From assembly GCA_041391505.1 (NCBI GenBank), contig JAWKNW010000004.1:309896-373895 (forward strand): DNA of 64,000 nucleotides, given 5' to 3'. Source of the DNA: Rhodothermales bacterium. GTDB lineage: Bacteria > Bacteroidota > Rhodothermia > Rhodothermales > JAHQVL01. Positions 52,524 through 60,324 of the stretch are shown piece after piece. The notes under the pieces are model-generated. The model saw only the letters and a program-made list of their open reading frames with translations, ran no database searches and was not told the origin of the DNA. The position numbers and the translations under genes are program-made. The first letter of the stretch is position 1. Every line of letters starts with the position of its first letter.

Positions 52524-52552
52524 TTTTAAATCGCAAATCGAATATCGAAAAA
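52524..52552. repeat. Left heptamer arm (AAATCGC words) near the second four-helix-bundle gene
   Basis: Heptamers AAATCGC, AAATCGA, ATATCGA, AAAATGC run from 52528 to 52555. The reverse complement of 53360-53391 aligns with it (AAATCGCACATCGCATATT), matching about 17 of the first 19 bases. It lies 15 bp downstream of the four-helix-bundle stop. Confidence 0.6.
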
Positions 52553-52566
52553 TGCAGAGTGTGATG

Positions 52567-52935
52567 TCAGTGGCGAGCTTTACTCGAATTCTTTTTGGCG
52601 GTTAATATTGAACGCGCGGTGATGCGCATCAATTGATCCACCTCGTCAATGAGTGCCGGCAGTTGCGACCCATCACCTACTGACAGATGCCTTGCCAGGT
52701 GCAACCACGTTGATGTTTCCCGCAGTTCTTTCAAACAGATACCCATCTTGTGAATAAAGTCGCGGCGGCTTTCGGCGGCACCCGCTTCCGCATAGTTCGC
52801 CAGAGGAGAGGTCCCGCTTCGAACGAGCTGGCCCGCAAGATGCCGCCCCAGGTATGTTCTCGGAAGCTGCTCGACAAAAAGGCCTATTCGCGCCGCCAAA
52901 TTGAAAAACCTGTTGTGAAGCTGGCGTTGAGTCAT
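52567..52935 (-). CDS. Four-helix-bundle protein (S23/IVS family), second copy
   Basis: 122 aa from ATG 52935 (MTQRQLHNRFFNLAARIGLFVEQLP). An in-frame ATG at 52974 adds 13 residues. Four amphipathic helices: FNLAARIGLFVEQLPRT; GRHLAGQLVRSGTSPLANYAEAGAAES; DFIHKMGICLKELRETSTWLHLAR; LIDEVDQLMRITARSILTA. The LVRSGTSPLANYAEA motif corresponds to the RRAAVSVSSNIAEG motif of the family member at 30124, so it is a clear but diverged subgroup. Function unknown. The gene is flanked by inverted heptamer words on both sides, and stands between priA and the SRP RNA. Confidence 0.88.
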   Translation of the reverse strand: MTQRQLHNRFFNLAARIGLFVEQLPRTYLGRHLAGQLVRSGTSPLANYAEAGAAESRRDFIHKMGICLKELRETSTWLHLARHLSVGDGSQLPALIDEVDQLMRITARSILTAKKNSSKARH

Positions 52936-53218
52936 GGCGCTAAAGTGCTCGTGAAACGGATAGGATCGACGCAACGATGGGGTTCAAATTCCATCACCTC
53001 CTACCTAGACAGTTTGAGAAGCGAACGCGTACCCTCTCACTGCGCGGCCAGGCTGAATGGCTGATCAGCGCTCCGTCGCGCCTCGATCTTTTGGTGCCAG
53101 GGCACGTGGTCCTAGGGCTACCGGTCAAAACACGGCTTTTCGCGAGAAATGCTGCATCTTGCATTCCGCACCCATCCCTCGTCCCGAAGTGGTGCACATC
53201 CTCGCTAAATAATTGACG
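52936..53218. other. Intergenic region upstream of the four-helix-bundle gene
   Basis: 283 bp with no gene I can support. Short frames exist on both strands but lack ribosome sites and homology. The minus-strand promoter of the four-helix-bundle gene should be here. TAAATAATTGACG near 53206-53218 begins the next inverted-repeat structure. Confidence 0.4.
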
Positions 53219-53351
53219 TTACGCACGTTCATGACGTGATCTATCGATGCGGGATGCAAGATGCAGGATGTTTACCGAAACCCCGTCCGTTTTATCGATT
53301 ATCCTGCATCCCTGTATCCTGCATCACAAGACCTGAGGCTATCGTGCGTAA
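53219..53351. repeat. Nested hairpin with GATGCGG heptamers
   Basis: Outer pair TTACGCACG (53219-53227) and CGTGCGTAA (53343-53351). Inner pair GATGCAGGAT (53260-53269) with two complements, 53301-53310 and 53316-53325. The left inner arm reads GATGCGG, GATGCAA, GATGCAG, GATGTTT, the same words as 9880-9907. Confidence 0.75.
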
Positions 53352-53359
53352 GATCAGTA

Positions 53360-53391
53360 AATAATATGCGATGTGCGATTTCAAATTTGCA
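53360..53391. repeat. Right heptamer arm (GCGATTT/TGCGATG words)
   Basis: AATATGCGATGTGCGATTTC... to 53391 is the inverted partner of 52524-52552. Together they bracket the second four-helix-bundle gene and the nested hairpin within ~870 bp. It lies about 80 bp before ffs. Confidence 0.55.
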
Positions 53392-53472
53392 TTCCGGCGC
53401 AGCCGGAACCATTCCCCCGCTCGCCTGTTTGTCCCCATCCAACCGCGAGAACATCGAGTCTCGCGCCAACAT

Positions 53473-53580
53473 GGGGCAAGTCCCGTACGACCAGCTCCCT
53501 CTGAACCCCGTCAGGACCGGAAGGTAGCAGCGGTAGGAGGTTGTAGCGGTGCGATACGGTAAGCTTGCCCTACTTTTTTT
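53473..53580 (+). ncRNA. ffs: Bacterial signal recognition particle RNA (4.5S, small type)
   Basis: The invariant apical domain GTCAGGACCGG-AAGG-TAGCAGC lies at 53510-53531. The ends pair: GGGCAAG (53474-53480) with CTTGCCC (53564-53570), then CCGTA with TACGG further in, giving a single long hairpin of about 100 nt without an Alu domain. TAC TTTTTTT follows and supplies the terminator. It binds Ffh and FtsY for cotranslational targeting to the inner membrane. yajC begins ~80 bp downstream. Confidence 0.95.
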
Positions 53581-53658
53581 GTCGCCAGTTTACGCGACGC
53601 GCCGTATCTTCGCAGCGCACCCACCACCTGATTGTCCTCGCACCAGTCGATCGATTCC

Positions 53659-53976
53659 ATGATGCCGTCCCTCGACATCCTTCTCATGGCGCAACCTTCG
53701 CCGGATCAGAACCCCTTCGTCACGTTTCTTCCGCTCGTTCTGATCTTTGTGGTTTTTTACTTCTTCATGATCCGCCCCCAGCAGAAACGGGAGTCGGAAC
53801 GGAAGAAGATGATCGAGGCGGTGAAGAAAGGGGAGCGCGTGGTGACGATCGGCGGCATTCATGGGACGGTGACCCAGGTGGATGAAACCAGCGTCCTCGT
53901 CGAAATCGACAAAGGAAGCAGCGCGAAGATCCGGGTGGACAAGAGCGCTATTGCGCGCGTAGAGACGAAGGAGTGA
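53659..53976 (+). CDS. yajC: Preprotein translocase subunit YajC
   Basis: 105 aa from ATG 53659 (MMPSLDILLMAQ; the next codon is also ATG). A TTG at 53632 in the same frame is unlikely. One membrane helix (VTFLPLVLIFVVFYFFMIRPQQK, residues ~20-42) ends in the family motif RPQQKRESERKKM. The soluble part shows GERVVTIGGIHGTVTQVDE and VLVEIDKGSSAKIRVDKSAI. YajC associates with SecDF at the Sec translocon. Placement next to the SRP RNA puts two protein-targeting genes together. secDF is not adjacent. Confidence 0.94.
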   Translation: MMPSLDILLMAQPSPDQNPFVTFLPLVLIFVVFYFFMIRPQQKRESERKKMIEAVKKGERVVTIGGIHGTVTQVDETSVLVEIDKGSSAKIRVDKSAIARVETKE

Positions 53977-54079
53977 CCGCCGGCTGACGCCCTCCGCGCC
54001 GTATCGATATCTCGAACCTGGCCTCTGCCCACGGGTACAACCTCCCGCGGCAAGCGACACAGGCGTTTGGAGTACAGAC

Positions 54080-55354
54080 ATGGATCACGCGGAAAAGCGC
54101 GAAGTAACCCCGGCCAGCTTCGACAGCGTCGAACAGGCCGTTGAGGATATACGTAAGGGACGGCTCGTCATCGTCGTCGATGACGAGGACCGGGAGAACG
54201 AGGGCGACTTCATCTGTGCGGCCGAGGCCATCACGCCGGAGCTGGTCAACTTCATGGCCAGCCAGGGCCGCGGCCTGATCTGCGTTCCCATCACCCGCGA
54301 ACGGACCGTCGAGCTCGATCTCGACATGATGGCGAGTTCGAATACGGCCCTCCACGAGACGTCCTTCACGGTTTCCGTGGACTATCGGATCGGCACATCC
54401 ACCGGCATCTCCGCGGCCGACCGCTCCCGAACCATCGCCGCCCTCGCGGATCCAAAAGCGAAACCGGCGGATTTCGCGCGCCCCGGGCATGTCTTCCCGC
54501 TGCGCGCCTTCGAAGGGGGCGTGCTTCGGCGCGCCGGCCATACCGAGGCTGCGGTGGACCTGGCCCGCATGGCGGGTTTCGAGCCCGCCGGCGTGCTCGT
54601 GGAGATCCTGAACGAGGATGGAACCATGGCCCGCGTACCCGAGCTGCGCAAACTCGCGAAGCAGTTCGATATGCGGATCATTACCATCAAGGACCTGATC
54701 GCCTACCGCATGCGGCACGAAAAGCTCGTCCGCGAGCTCGTATCCGTCGATATGCCGACCCGGTTTGGCGATTTCACGCTCACCGCCTTCGAGGAGCGGC
54801 TCACCGGGGATGTGCATCTGGCCATGCAAAAAGGCGCCTGGACCGAAGAGGACCCCGTGCTCGTGCGTGTCCACTCCCAGTGCGTGACGGGCGATATCTT
54901 TGGCTCGATGCGGTGCGACTGCGGAGACCAGCTCGCGCTGGCGTTGCAGCAGATCGAGCGGGAAGGGCAGGGCGTGTTGCTCTACATGAAACAGGAGGGG
55001 CGCGGCATCGGCCTCATCAACAAACTGCGCGCCTATAAGCTGCAGGAGCAGGGGATGGATACCGTCGAGGCGAACGAAGCCCTCGGCTTCAAGATGGACC
55101 ATCGCGACTACGGTATCGGATGCCAGATCCTGCGCGATCTGGGAATTCGCAAGCTCAGGCTGATGACGAACAATCCGACCAAGCGGGTGGGGCTCGCCGG
55201 CTACGGACTCGAAATCGTCGAACGCGTGCCTGTCGAAGTGCCGCCCAACGCCGTCAACGAAAAATACCTGCGGACCAAGCGCGACCGCATGGGTCATCTC
55301 ATCCTGGGCGAAATGAGCGCGCACGATCAGGAGGCGCTGGGTCGGGTTTTGTAA
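54080..55354 (+). CDS. ribBA: Bifunctional 3,4-dihydroxy-2-butanone-4-phosphate synthase / GTP cyclohydrolase II
   Basis: 424 aa. The DHBP synthase half (residues ~15-215) has VIVVDDEDRENEGDFICAAE (metal acid loop), ASQGRGLICVPIT, SVDYRIGTSTGISAADRS, and RPGHVFPLRA plus RRAGHTEAAVDLA. The GTP cyclohydrolase II half (~220-424) has RVHSQCVTGDIFGSMRCDCGDQL with the three zinc cysteines, KQEGRGIGLINKL and RLMTNNPTKRVGL. Both supply riboflavin precursors. No FMN riboswitch (RFN) core is visible in the 103-bp leader. It is followed by short GTAAG/TCTTCGCGG repeats and the convergent CRTAC1 gene. Confidence 0.95.
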   Translation: MDHAEKREVTPASFDSVEQAVEDIRKGRLVIVVDDEDRENEGDFICAAEAITPELVNFMASQGRGLICVPITRERTVELDLDMMASSNTALHETSFTVSVDYRIGTSTGISAADRSRTIAALADPKAKPADFARPGHVFPLRAFEGGVLRRAGHTEAAVDLARMAGFEPAGVLVEILNEDGTMARVPELRKLAKQFDMRIITIKDLIAYRMRHEKLVRELVSVDMPTRFGDFTLTAFEERLTGDVHLAMQKGAWTEEDPVLVRVHSQCVTGDIFGSMRCDCGDQLALALQQIEREGQGVLLYMKQEGRGIGLINKLRAYKLQEQGMDTVEANEALGFKMDHRDYGIGCQILRDLGIRKLRLMTNNPTKRVGLAGYGLEIVERVPVEVPPNAVNEKYLRTKRDRMGHLILGEMSAHDQEALGRVL

Positions 55355-55396
55355 GGCCGGGTTTTGTAAGTCCGCGCCGCGTAAGTCTTCGCGGAG

Positions 55397-57142
55397 TCAG
55401 TCTTCGCGGATCTTCAGGGTCTCGCCCGCCGCTACGCCGGCGACGCGCGTCGTCTTGCCGCTGCCGGGCCACGTCACCACGACACTGTCGGCCACGGTAG
55501 CCTGCCCCAGCCCGATCACCATCGTTCCCACATCCGACTGGGTCAGGTACGACGAGCCCGTCCGCACCATGCGTCGCTGGGCGATGCCACCGGCCCACAC
55601 CGTGACCTTCGCCCCGATGGCCTGGACATTGGGTTTTTTTCCTGTGAATTGCAGCCGGATCGCCTGGTTGCCCGAGGCCTCGTTGCGCAGCAGGCGGGGC
55701 GATCCGCCGTTTAACGTAAACAACACATCCAGATCGCTATCCCCGTCGATATCGGCCGTCGCGACGCCGCGCGCCACGATGGGTTCGGAGAAGGCAGGGC
55801 CGGCCGTGTCGCTCACGTCGACGAACTGGGCGCCGTCGTTCCAGAAGACCTGGGGTTTCTGGGCAAAGTGGATGTCTTGCTGGACCGCGTTGATCTCGGG
55901 TTCGATGTGGCCGTTGGCCGTCAGCAGGTCCAGCCGGCCGTCGAGATCGAGGTCGACGAACTGGAGCCCGAACGTAAGCGCGAGGAGGGAGGGACGGGTG
56001 AGGCGCGCGGCGCCGGCGCGGTCCTGGAACAGCTTGCCGTCGCCGATCTGGGTGTAGAGGGAGATGGGCTCCTTGGCGAAGTTGCCGATGGCGATGGCGT
56101 ACTGGCCGTCGTTGTGGATGTCGGCGACATCGAGCCCCATGCCGGCGCGGGCGCGGCCGACTTCGTCGTAGGCAATGCCGGCGGGGACGGCGGTGTCGGT
56201 GAACGTCCCGTCGCCGTCGTTCATGTACAGAAAGTTAGGCTGGGTGTCGTTGGATACGACGAGGTCCGGCCACCCGTCGTCGTTCAGGTCGCCCACCGCC
56301 ACGCCGAGCGACTTGCCCTCGTCGTTGCGAACGCCGGCGGCTTCCGTCACGTCCTCGAATCGGCCGTTCCCCAGATTGCGGTACAGGCGGGACGATTCCC
56401 CCTTGTAGCCCTCGGGCGTGGCGTATGACTTGGTTTTGCCGTCTCGCGTGACGTAAATGTCCGTTTCGGGGGTCCATTTTACATAGTTCGCCACGAACAG
56501 ATCGAGCCAGCCGTCCCGGTCCACATCCACCCAGGCGGCGCTGCTGGACCACGCCGGCGTGGCGCCCGGGCGCGGATCGTTGCCCGAGACCCGCGCGGCG
56601 GCGGTGACGTCGACGAAGCGCCCCGCGTCGTTACGGAGCAGGCGGTTGTCGCCCACGGCCGTGAGGTACAGATCGATGTCGCCGTCGGCGTCATAGTCGG
56701 CCATGGCGGCGCCCATTCCGTAGAAACTGATGTCGAGCCCCGCGCGGGCCGTCACGTCGTCGAACGTGCCGTCGCCCCGGTTGCGGTAGAGGTGCGGGGT
56801 CGGCCGGGGCCGGTCCGACGCGTGTCCCGGCCACTCGGCGCTGTTGACGAGCAGGATGTCGACGAGCCCGTCTCCGTCGTAGTCGAAAAAGCCGCCGCCG
56901 CTCCCGATCGTCTCCGGCATCCACTTGTTGCCGAAGGCGCCCGTGACGTGCGTAAAGGCGATGCCGGCTTCCCGGGTGATGTCCGTGAACCGGAGGTCGG
57001 CGCCGGCGGCCCCCGAACGGTCCTGGGCGAAGCTGGGGCTTTCGCGGGTAAAGGTGGGTTGCTCCTGCGCGGCCTCGTTGCCGCCGCAGCCGGTGGCGAT
57101 CAGGGCGGCCAGTACGGCGCAGGCATAACGGGGTGTGGGCAT
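55397..57142 (-). CDS. CRTAC1-type lipoprotein: FG-GAP/VCBS propeller plus ASPIC/UnbV domain
   Basis: 581 aa. Lipobox IATGC (Cys19). Residues ~45-470 are VCBS repeats with DxDxDG calcium motifs (DYDGDGLVD, DYDADGDID, DVDRDGWLD, DLNDDGWPD, DIHNDGQYA, DLDLDGRLD, DIDGDSDLD) and RLYRN/LYRNLG strands. The C-terminal ~90 residues form the ASPIC/UnbV domain (GAKVTVWAGGIAQRRMVRTGSSYLTQSD, VVVTWPGSGKTTRVAGVAAGETLKI). Such proteins are periplasmic or surface-attached, with adhesion or electron-transfer partners, and no enzyme activity is assigned. It lies 41 bp downstream of the pentaheme cytochrome gene on the same strand, an association repeatedly seen for the two families. Confidence 0.9.
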   Translation of the reverse strand: MPTPRYACAVLAALIATGCGGNEAAQEQPTFTRESPSFAQDRSGAAGADLRFTDITREAGIAFTHVTGAFGNKWMPETIGSGGGFFDYDGDGLVDILLVNSAEWPGHASDRPRPTPHLYRNRGDGTFDDVTARAGLDISFYGMGAAMADYDADGDIDLYLTAVGDNRLLRNDAGRFVDVTAAARVSGNDPRPGATPAWSSSAAWVDVDRDGWLDLFVANYVKWTPETDIYVTRDGKTKSYATPEGYKGESSRLYRNLGNGRFEDVTEAAGVRNDEGKSLGVAVGDLNDDGWPDLVVSNDTQPNFLYMNDGDGTFTDTAVPAGIAYDEVGRARAGMGLDVADIHNDGQYAIAIGNFAKEPISLYTQIGDGKLFQDRAGAARLTRPSLLALTFGLQFVDLDLDGRLDLLTANGHIEPEINAVQQDIHFAQKPQVFWNDGAQFVDVSDTAGPAFSEPIVARGVATADIDGDSDLDVLFTLNGGSPRLLRNEASGNQAIRLQFTGKKPNVQAIGAKVTVWAGGIAQRRMVRTGSSYLTQSDVGTMVIGLGQATVADSVVVTWPGSGKTTRVAGVAAGETLKIRED

Positions 57143-57183
57143 GGGCTCTTGAGCGGATCAGCGCGTGGCCGACGAGGCGGACC

Positions 57184-60132
57184 TCACGGGGCGCCGGTCG
57201 TCAGTTCCAGGGGATGGATTCGGATATCCTGAACCATCAAGTTGGCTCCCGGATTCTGGAGTCGATACGTTCGCGCGACTTCGCTCGCGGATTCGTCGAT
57301 CTGGTAGTATTCGAAGGCCTGTTCGGCCAACGCGGCCTGGGCTTCGTCGCCGAGCGCGCGGTAATTGAGCATCAGGTGGTAATATGCCTCCCGATCTTCC
57401 GGATCGATGGCGAGCGCCTCGGAGTAGGCTTCGATCGACTGTTCGTATTGCTGATCCAGGTAGTAGGTGCGGCCCAGCTGGCGCCACGTCGCCCGATCCT
57501 CGGGGAAGGTCTCCAGGACATAGCGGTACGCGGCGGCGGCATCCCCATACAGCCCGTCTTCCTGACGGACGAGCCCCCAGACCCAGGCGACGCGGGGATC
57601 GCCCACGGCGATGCGCTCGCACGCCTGCAGGTGCTGGTAGGCGCGCGTGAGATTGCCGTCCTGGAACGCCGTCCGGGCCAGGTTGAGCGGGCCGTCGACG
57701 CGCGCCGGCGCCAGCTCGGCCACGCGGGCGAACGCACGCGCCGCGCCGCGGGTGTCGTTTTCCAGCAGGAGCCCGATGCCGTAGTCGTTGAAGCGTATCC
57801 AGGCCTGCGGGTCGTCCGCTGCGGCGGTGGAGACCGGGATGAACGGGATGCCGGCTATTTCGGCGGCGTCGACCACCGGCAGGGTGACCTGATGCGCGGC
57901 GATTTCGGTAATCGGGAGGTTCGGCACGGCATCGAAACGCTTGAACCCGACCGGGTTGGTCCGGTAGGCGAATTCGGTGTAGGGCCGATCGAACTTGCGC
58001 CAGAGGAGCCGGGCCTTGAGCGTCAGCTTGCGGCCGGCGAGTTCTTCGGGCACCCGGAAGGTGTAGTGCGCGAGGTCGGCGGTGCCGGGGCCGATGACGT
58101 TGGCGAAGACAGTCGTGTGGATGTCCTGCGCGTTGCGCATCTGGATGGGCCGGCTGTTTTTATCGACCATGACGGCCTTGAAGACATGCGCCATGGGGTC
58201 GAGATGGCCCGTCGCGTCGATGTAGCCGCTGATCGCCAGGGTGATTCCGGCATCGTCGGTCACCGTGAACTCCAGCCAGCCCTCGTTCGAGTCGTTCGTT
58301 CCACCCGGGAAGGTGTGGCCGACGCCCTGGTTGCGCACGACGACATCGACCGTGACCTGTTCGCCGGCCGGCAGGGGCGGCAGCGTTCCCGCGGCGTCCA
58401 TGATCGGTTCCGAGCGGGATGCGGAGCTGACGGCGAAGACCTCGACGCGCAATTTTTCGCTACGGAGGAAGGCCTCGATGCGGCGAATGGTGTCGGTGTC
58501 GCCCCGCAGGAACGGCAGGGCCGTGTTGACGGCGAGGAAGCGATGTGACTTAACCATCCCTCCCTTGGCCGACACGTCGCCCAGCGGCGCCGGCTCGAGG
58601 GGCATGTGGCAATCCTGGCAGACGCGTTTTACGGGCGGCAGATAAAACGTGCGCGACGCGTTCAGGGCGACGCCGCTGTCGTGCCAGTTATCGTATTCGT
58701 TCTGGCCCCGGAGCCAGCGGTAATTGTTCAGCGGAGCGCGCAGGCTCACCTTGTGGCAGGTGGCGCAGTATTCGGCGGACTTGAAAACGGGCTTCAGCAA
58801 CTGGCGCATGTGGACGGTCGGTTTCGCCTTCAGCGCCGCGTCGTGCAACAATGCGCCGATCGATCCGGACCGGGCCGTGGCGAAGAGGTAGGGGTCCTCC
58901 TGTTCGTCCGCGATGTTGTAGTTGCCGTTGCCGGTCCGGTCGTGGATCGTGTCGATGGCGTGGCAGGCCAGGCAGGTGAGGCCGGCCTGGGCTTCCGGGG
59001 CATTACGATCGATCGGCTGGTTCATCTTGCCGGCGAGCATCAGCGCCGGGTCGTGACACCCGCTGCACCACTTGCTCTTCGCCCGTCCCACGCCGTCCGC
59101 CCCGATATCCGGGAACGATGCCAGATGCCGATCCACCCAAGGATTAGACTCCGTGGCATTCTTCCGCATATCCTCGATGGTGGCCTCGTAGAACGGGTTG
59201 TTGAACGAGGCGAATCGGTGCGCGGAGGCCTCCCACTGGGCCACGACGTCGGCGTGGCATCGCTGGCAGGTCTCGGCGCCGATCGGGGTATCCTTCACAA
59301 AGCCGAAGGTCGAGATTTCCGCGCGCACCTGCTCTTCCGCGCCGAGATCGTCGCGCGTGATGATGCGGGAGGGCAGGTAACTTCCGGAGGTGGTGGTCGT
59401 TGCGGCCGGGAAGAACGGGCTTTCCGGGGGGACGTAGCCCGCCGGCACGAACCCGTCGCCGGCAAAGCTGGCGGCATCGCGGTCGCGGGCGCCGGGGCCC
59501 GTATGGAGTCCCTGCTCCATCGCGAGCCGGGCCTCGTCGGTGAGCACGATTTCGCGGTTGGTGAATCCGTGCCAGACGACCAGGACGAGCAGGAGGGTGG
59601 CCACGGCGCCCCCGAAGCGCCAGTGCGCCTGGGTCGAAGGCCGGTTGCTCCGGCTGCGCAGGCGGTGCAGCACGTAGGCTGTAGGCGCCGCGAAGGCCGT
59701 CACCACATGGAGCCACCACGCCCAGCTGTTATCGCGGCTGGCCGACGAGGTGAGGATGAAGAGGCCTGTAATGCCCAGGATGAGCCCGAGCACCGTGAAA
59801 CCGATTCCGGTGAGCCCGCTCGGTCGCTTGTAGCGCTTCCAGACCTGGGGCAGGTGCCCGATGCCGAACACGAGCATCAGCACGACCACGAGGAGGCCCA
59901 CCCCCGTGTGGGAAAGCACCATCGCCTGGAACAGGGCGGGGAGAGAGGTGTCGCCGGCGGCGAAAAAGGTAAGACCCAGCTGTTCCGCCAGGCGGTTGGC
60001 CAGCAGATAGAGGGTATTGGCAAGCATAAACACCGCGAGCGCCATGGCGATGCGGAGCACCATGCGCAGCGGCCTGGAAACAAACCAGCGATCCCGGTTG
60101 GGTGGAGCCGGTCTGGTGGAAGGACCCGTCAT
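57184..60132 (-). CDS. Membrane pentaheme cytochrome c with C-terminal TPR domain
   Basis: 982 aa. Five membrane helices in the first 190 residues (e.g. VLRIAMALAVFMLANTLYLL, GVGLLVVVLMLVFGIGHL, GFTVLGLILGITGLFIL). Then five c-type heme sites: CQRCH 289-293, CSGCH 356-360, CLACH 387-391, CATCH 456-460, CQDCH 505-509, in a cytochrome c554-like arrangement. A beta-sandwich region (~540-720, VVVRNQGVGHTFPGGTNDSNEGWLEF) is followed by TPR repeats from ~750 to 950 (ARAFARVAELAP, AYQHLQACERIA, AIDPEDREAYYHLML). It probably passes electrons from the quinone pool or a partner to periplasmic acceptors. First gene of the pair with the CRTAC1 lipoprotein. Confidence 0.9.
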   Translation of the reverse strand: MTGPSTRPAPPNRDRWFVSRPLRMVLRIAMALAVFMLANTLYLLANRLAEQLGLTFFAAGDTSLPALFQAMVLSHTGVGLLVVVLMLVFGIGHLPQVWKRYKRPSGLTGIGFTVLGLILGITGLFILTSSASRDNSWAWWLHVVTAFAAPTAYVLHRLRSRSNRPSTQAHWRFGGAVATLLLVLVVWHGFTNREIVLTDEARLAMEQGLHTGPGARDRDAASFAGDGFVPAGYVPPESPFFPAATTTTSGSYLPSRIITRDDLGAEEQVRAEISTFGFVKDTPIGAETCQRCHADVVAQWEASAHRFASFNNPFYEATIEDMRKNATESNPWVDRHLASFPDIGADGVGRAKSKWCSGCHDPALMLAGKMNQPIDRNAPEAQAGLTCLACHAIDTIHDRTGNGNYNIADEQEDPYLFATARSGSIGALLHDAALKAKPTVHMRQLLKPVFKSAEYCATCHKVSLRAPLNNYRWLRGQNEYDNWHDSGVALNASRTFYLPPVKRVCQDCHMPLEPAPLGDVSAKGGMVKSHRFLAVNTALPFLRGDTDTIRRIEAFLRSEKLRVEVFAVSSASRSEPIMDAAGTLPPLPAGEQVTVDVVVRNQGVGHTFPGGTNDSNEGWLEFTVTDDAGITLAISGYIDATGHLDPMAHVFKAVMVDKNSRPIQMRNAQDIHTTVFANVIGPGTADLAHYTFRVPEELAGRKLTLKARLLWRKFDRPYTEFAYRTNPVGFKRFDAVPNLPITEIAAHQVTLPVVDAAEIAGIPFIPVSTAAADDPQAWIRFNDYGIGLLLENDTRGAARAFARVAELAPARVDGPLNLARTAFQDGNLTRAYQHLQACERIAVGDPRVAWVWGLVRQEDGLYGDAAAAYRYVLETFPEDRATWRQLGRTYYLDQQYEQSIEAYSEALAIDPEDREAYYHLMLNYRALGDEAQAALAEQAFEYYQIDESASEVARTYRLQNPGANLMVQDIRIHPLELTTGAP

Positions 60133-60259
60133 GTCGGTAGTGGAGGCTTGCAGTACAGGTTCAACCTAATAAAAATACCCGACACTCACAAAAGGGGGGC
60201 GACGTGGCCGGCCGGGTCGATTGGCGGGGTGAAACGTCGGGTATCCCGGCTGAAAGGAT

Positions 60260-60300
60260 AAAAGCAAAAGAGGGGTAGCAGGCTAACCCGCTACCCCTCT
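60260..60300 (-). terminator. Intrinsic terminator of the first haloperoxidase gene
   Basis: On the minus strand, AGAGGGGTAGC (60300-60290), a 10-nt loop, then GCTACCCCTCT (60279-60269), followed by TTTGCTTTTATCC. An 11-bp perfect stem with T-runs. It starts 25 bp after the stop of the PAP2-type gene. Confidence 0.88.
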
Positions 60301-60324
60301 CGTTACCTCCGTTCTCCGATAAAC

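Noticed and set aside
53977..54079. FMN riboswitch before ribBA
   Set aside because: None of the conserved RFN element segments is visible, and the leader is too short.
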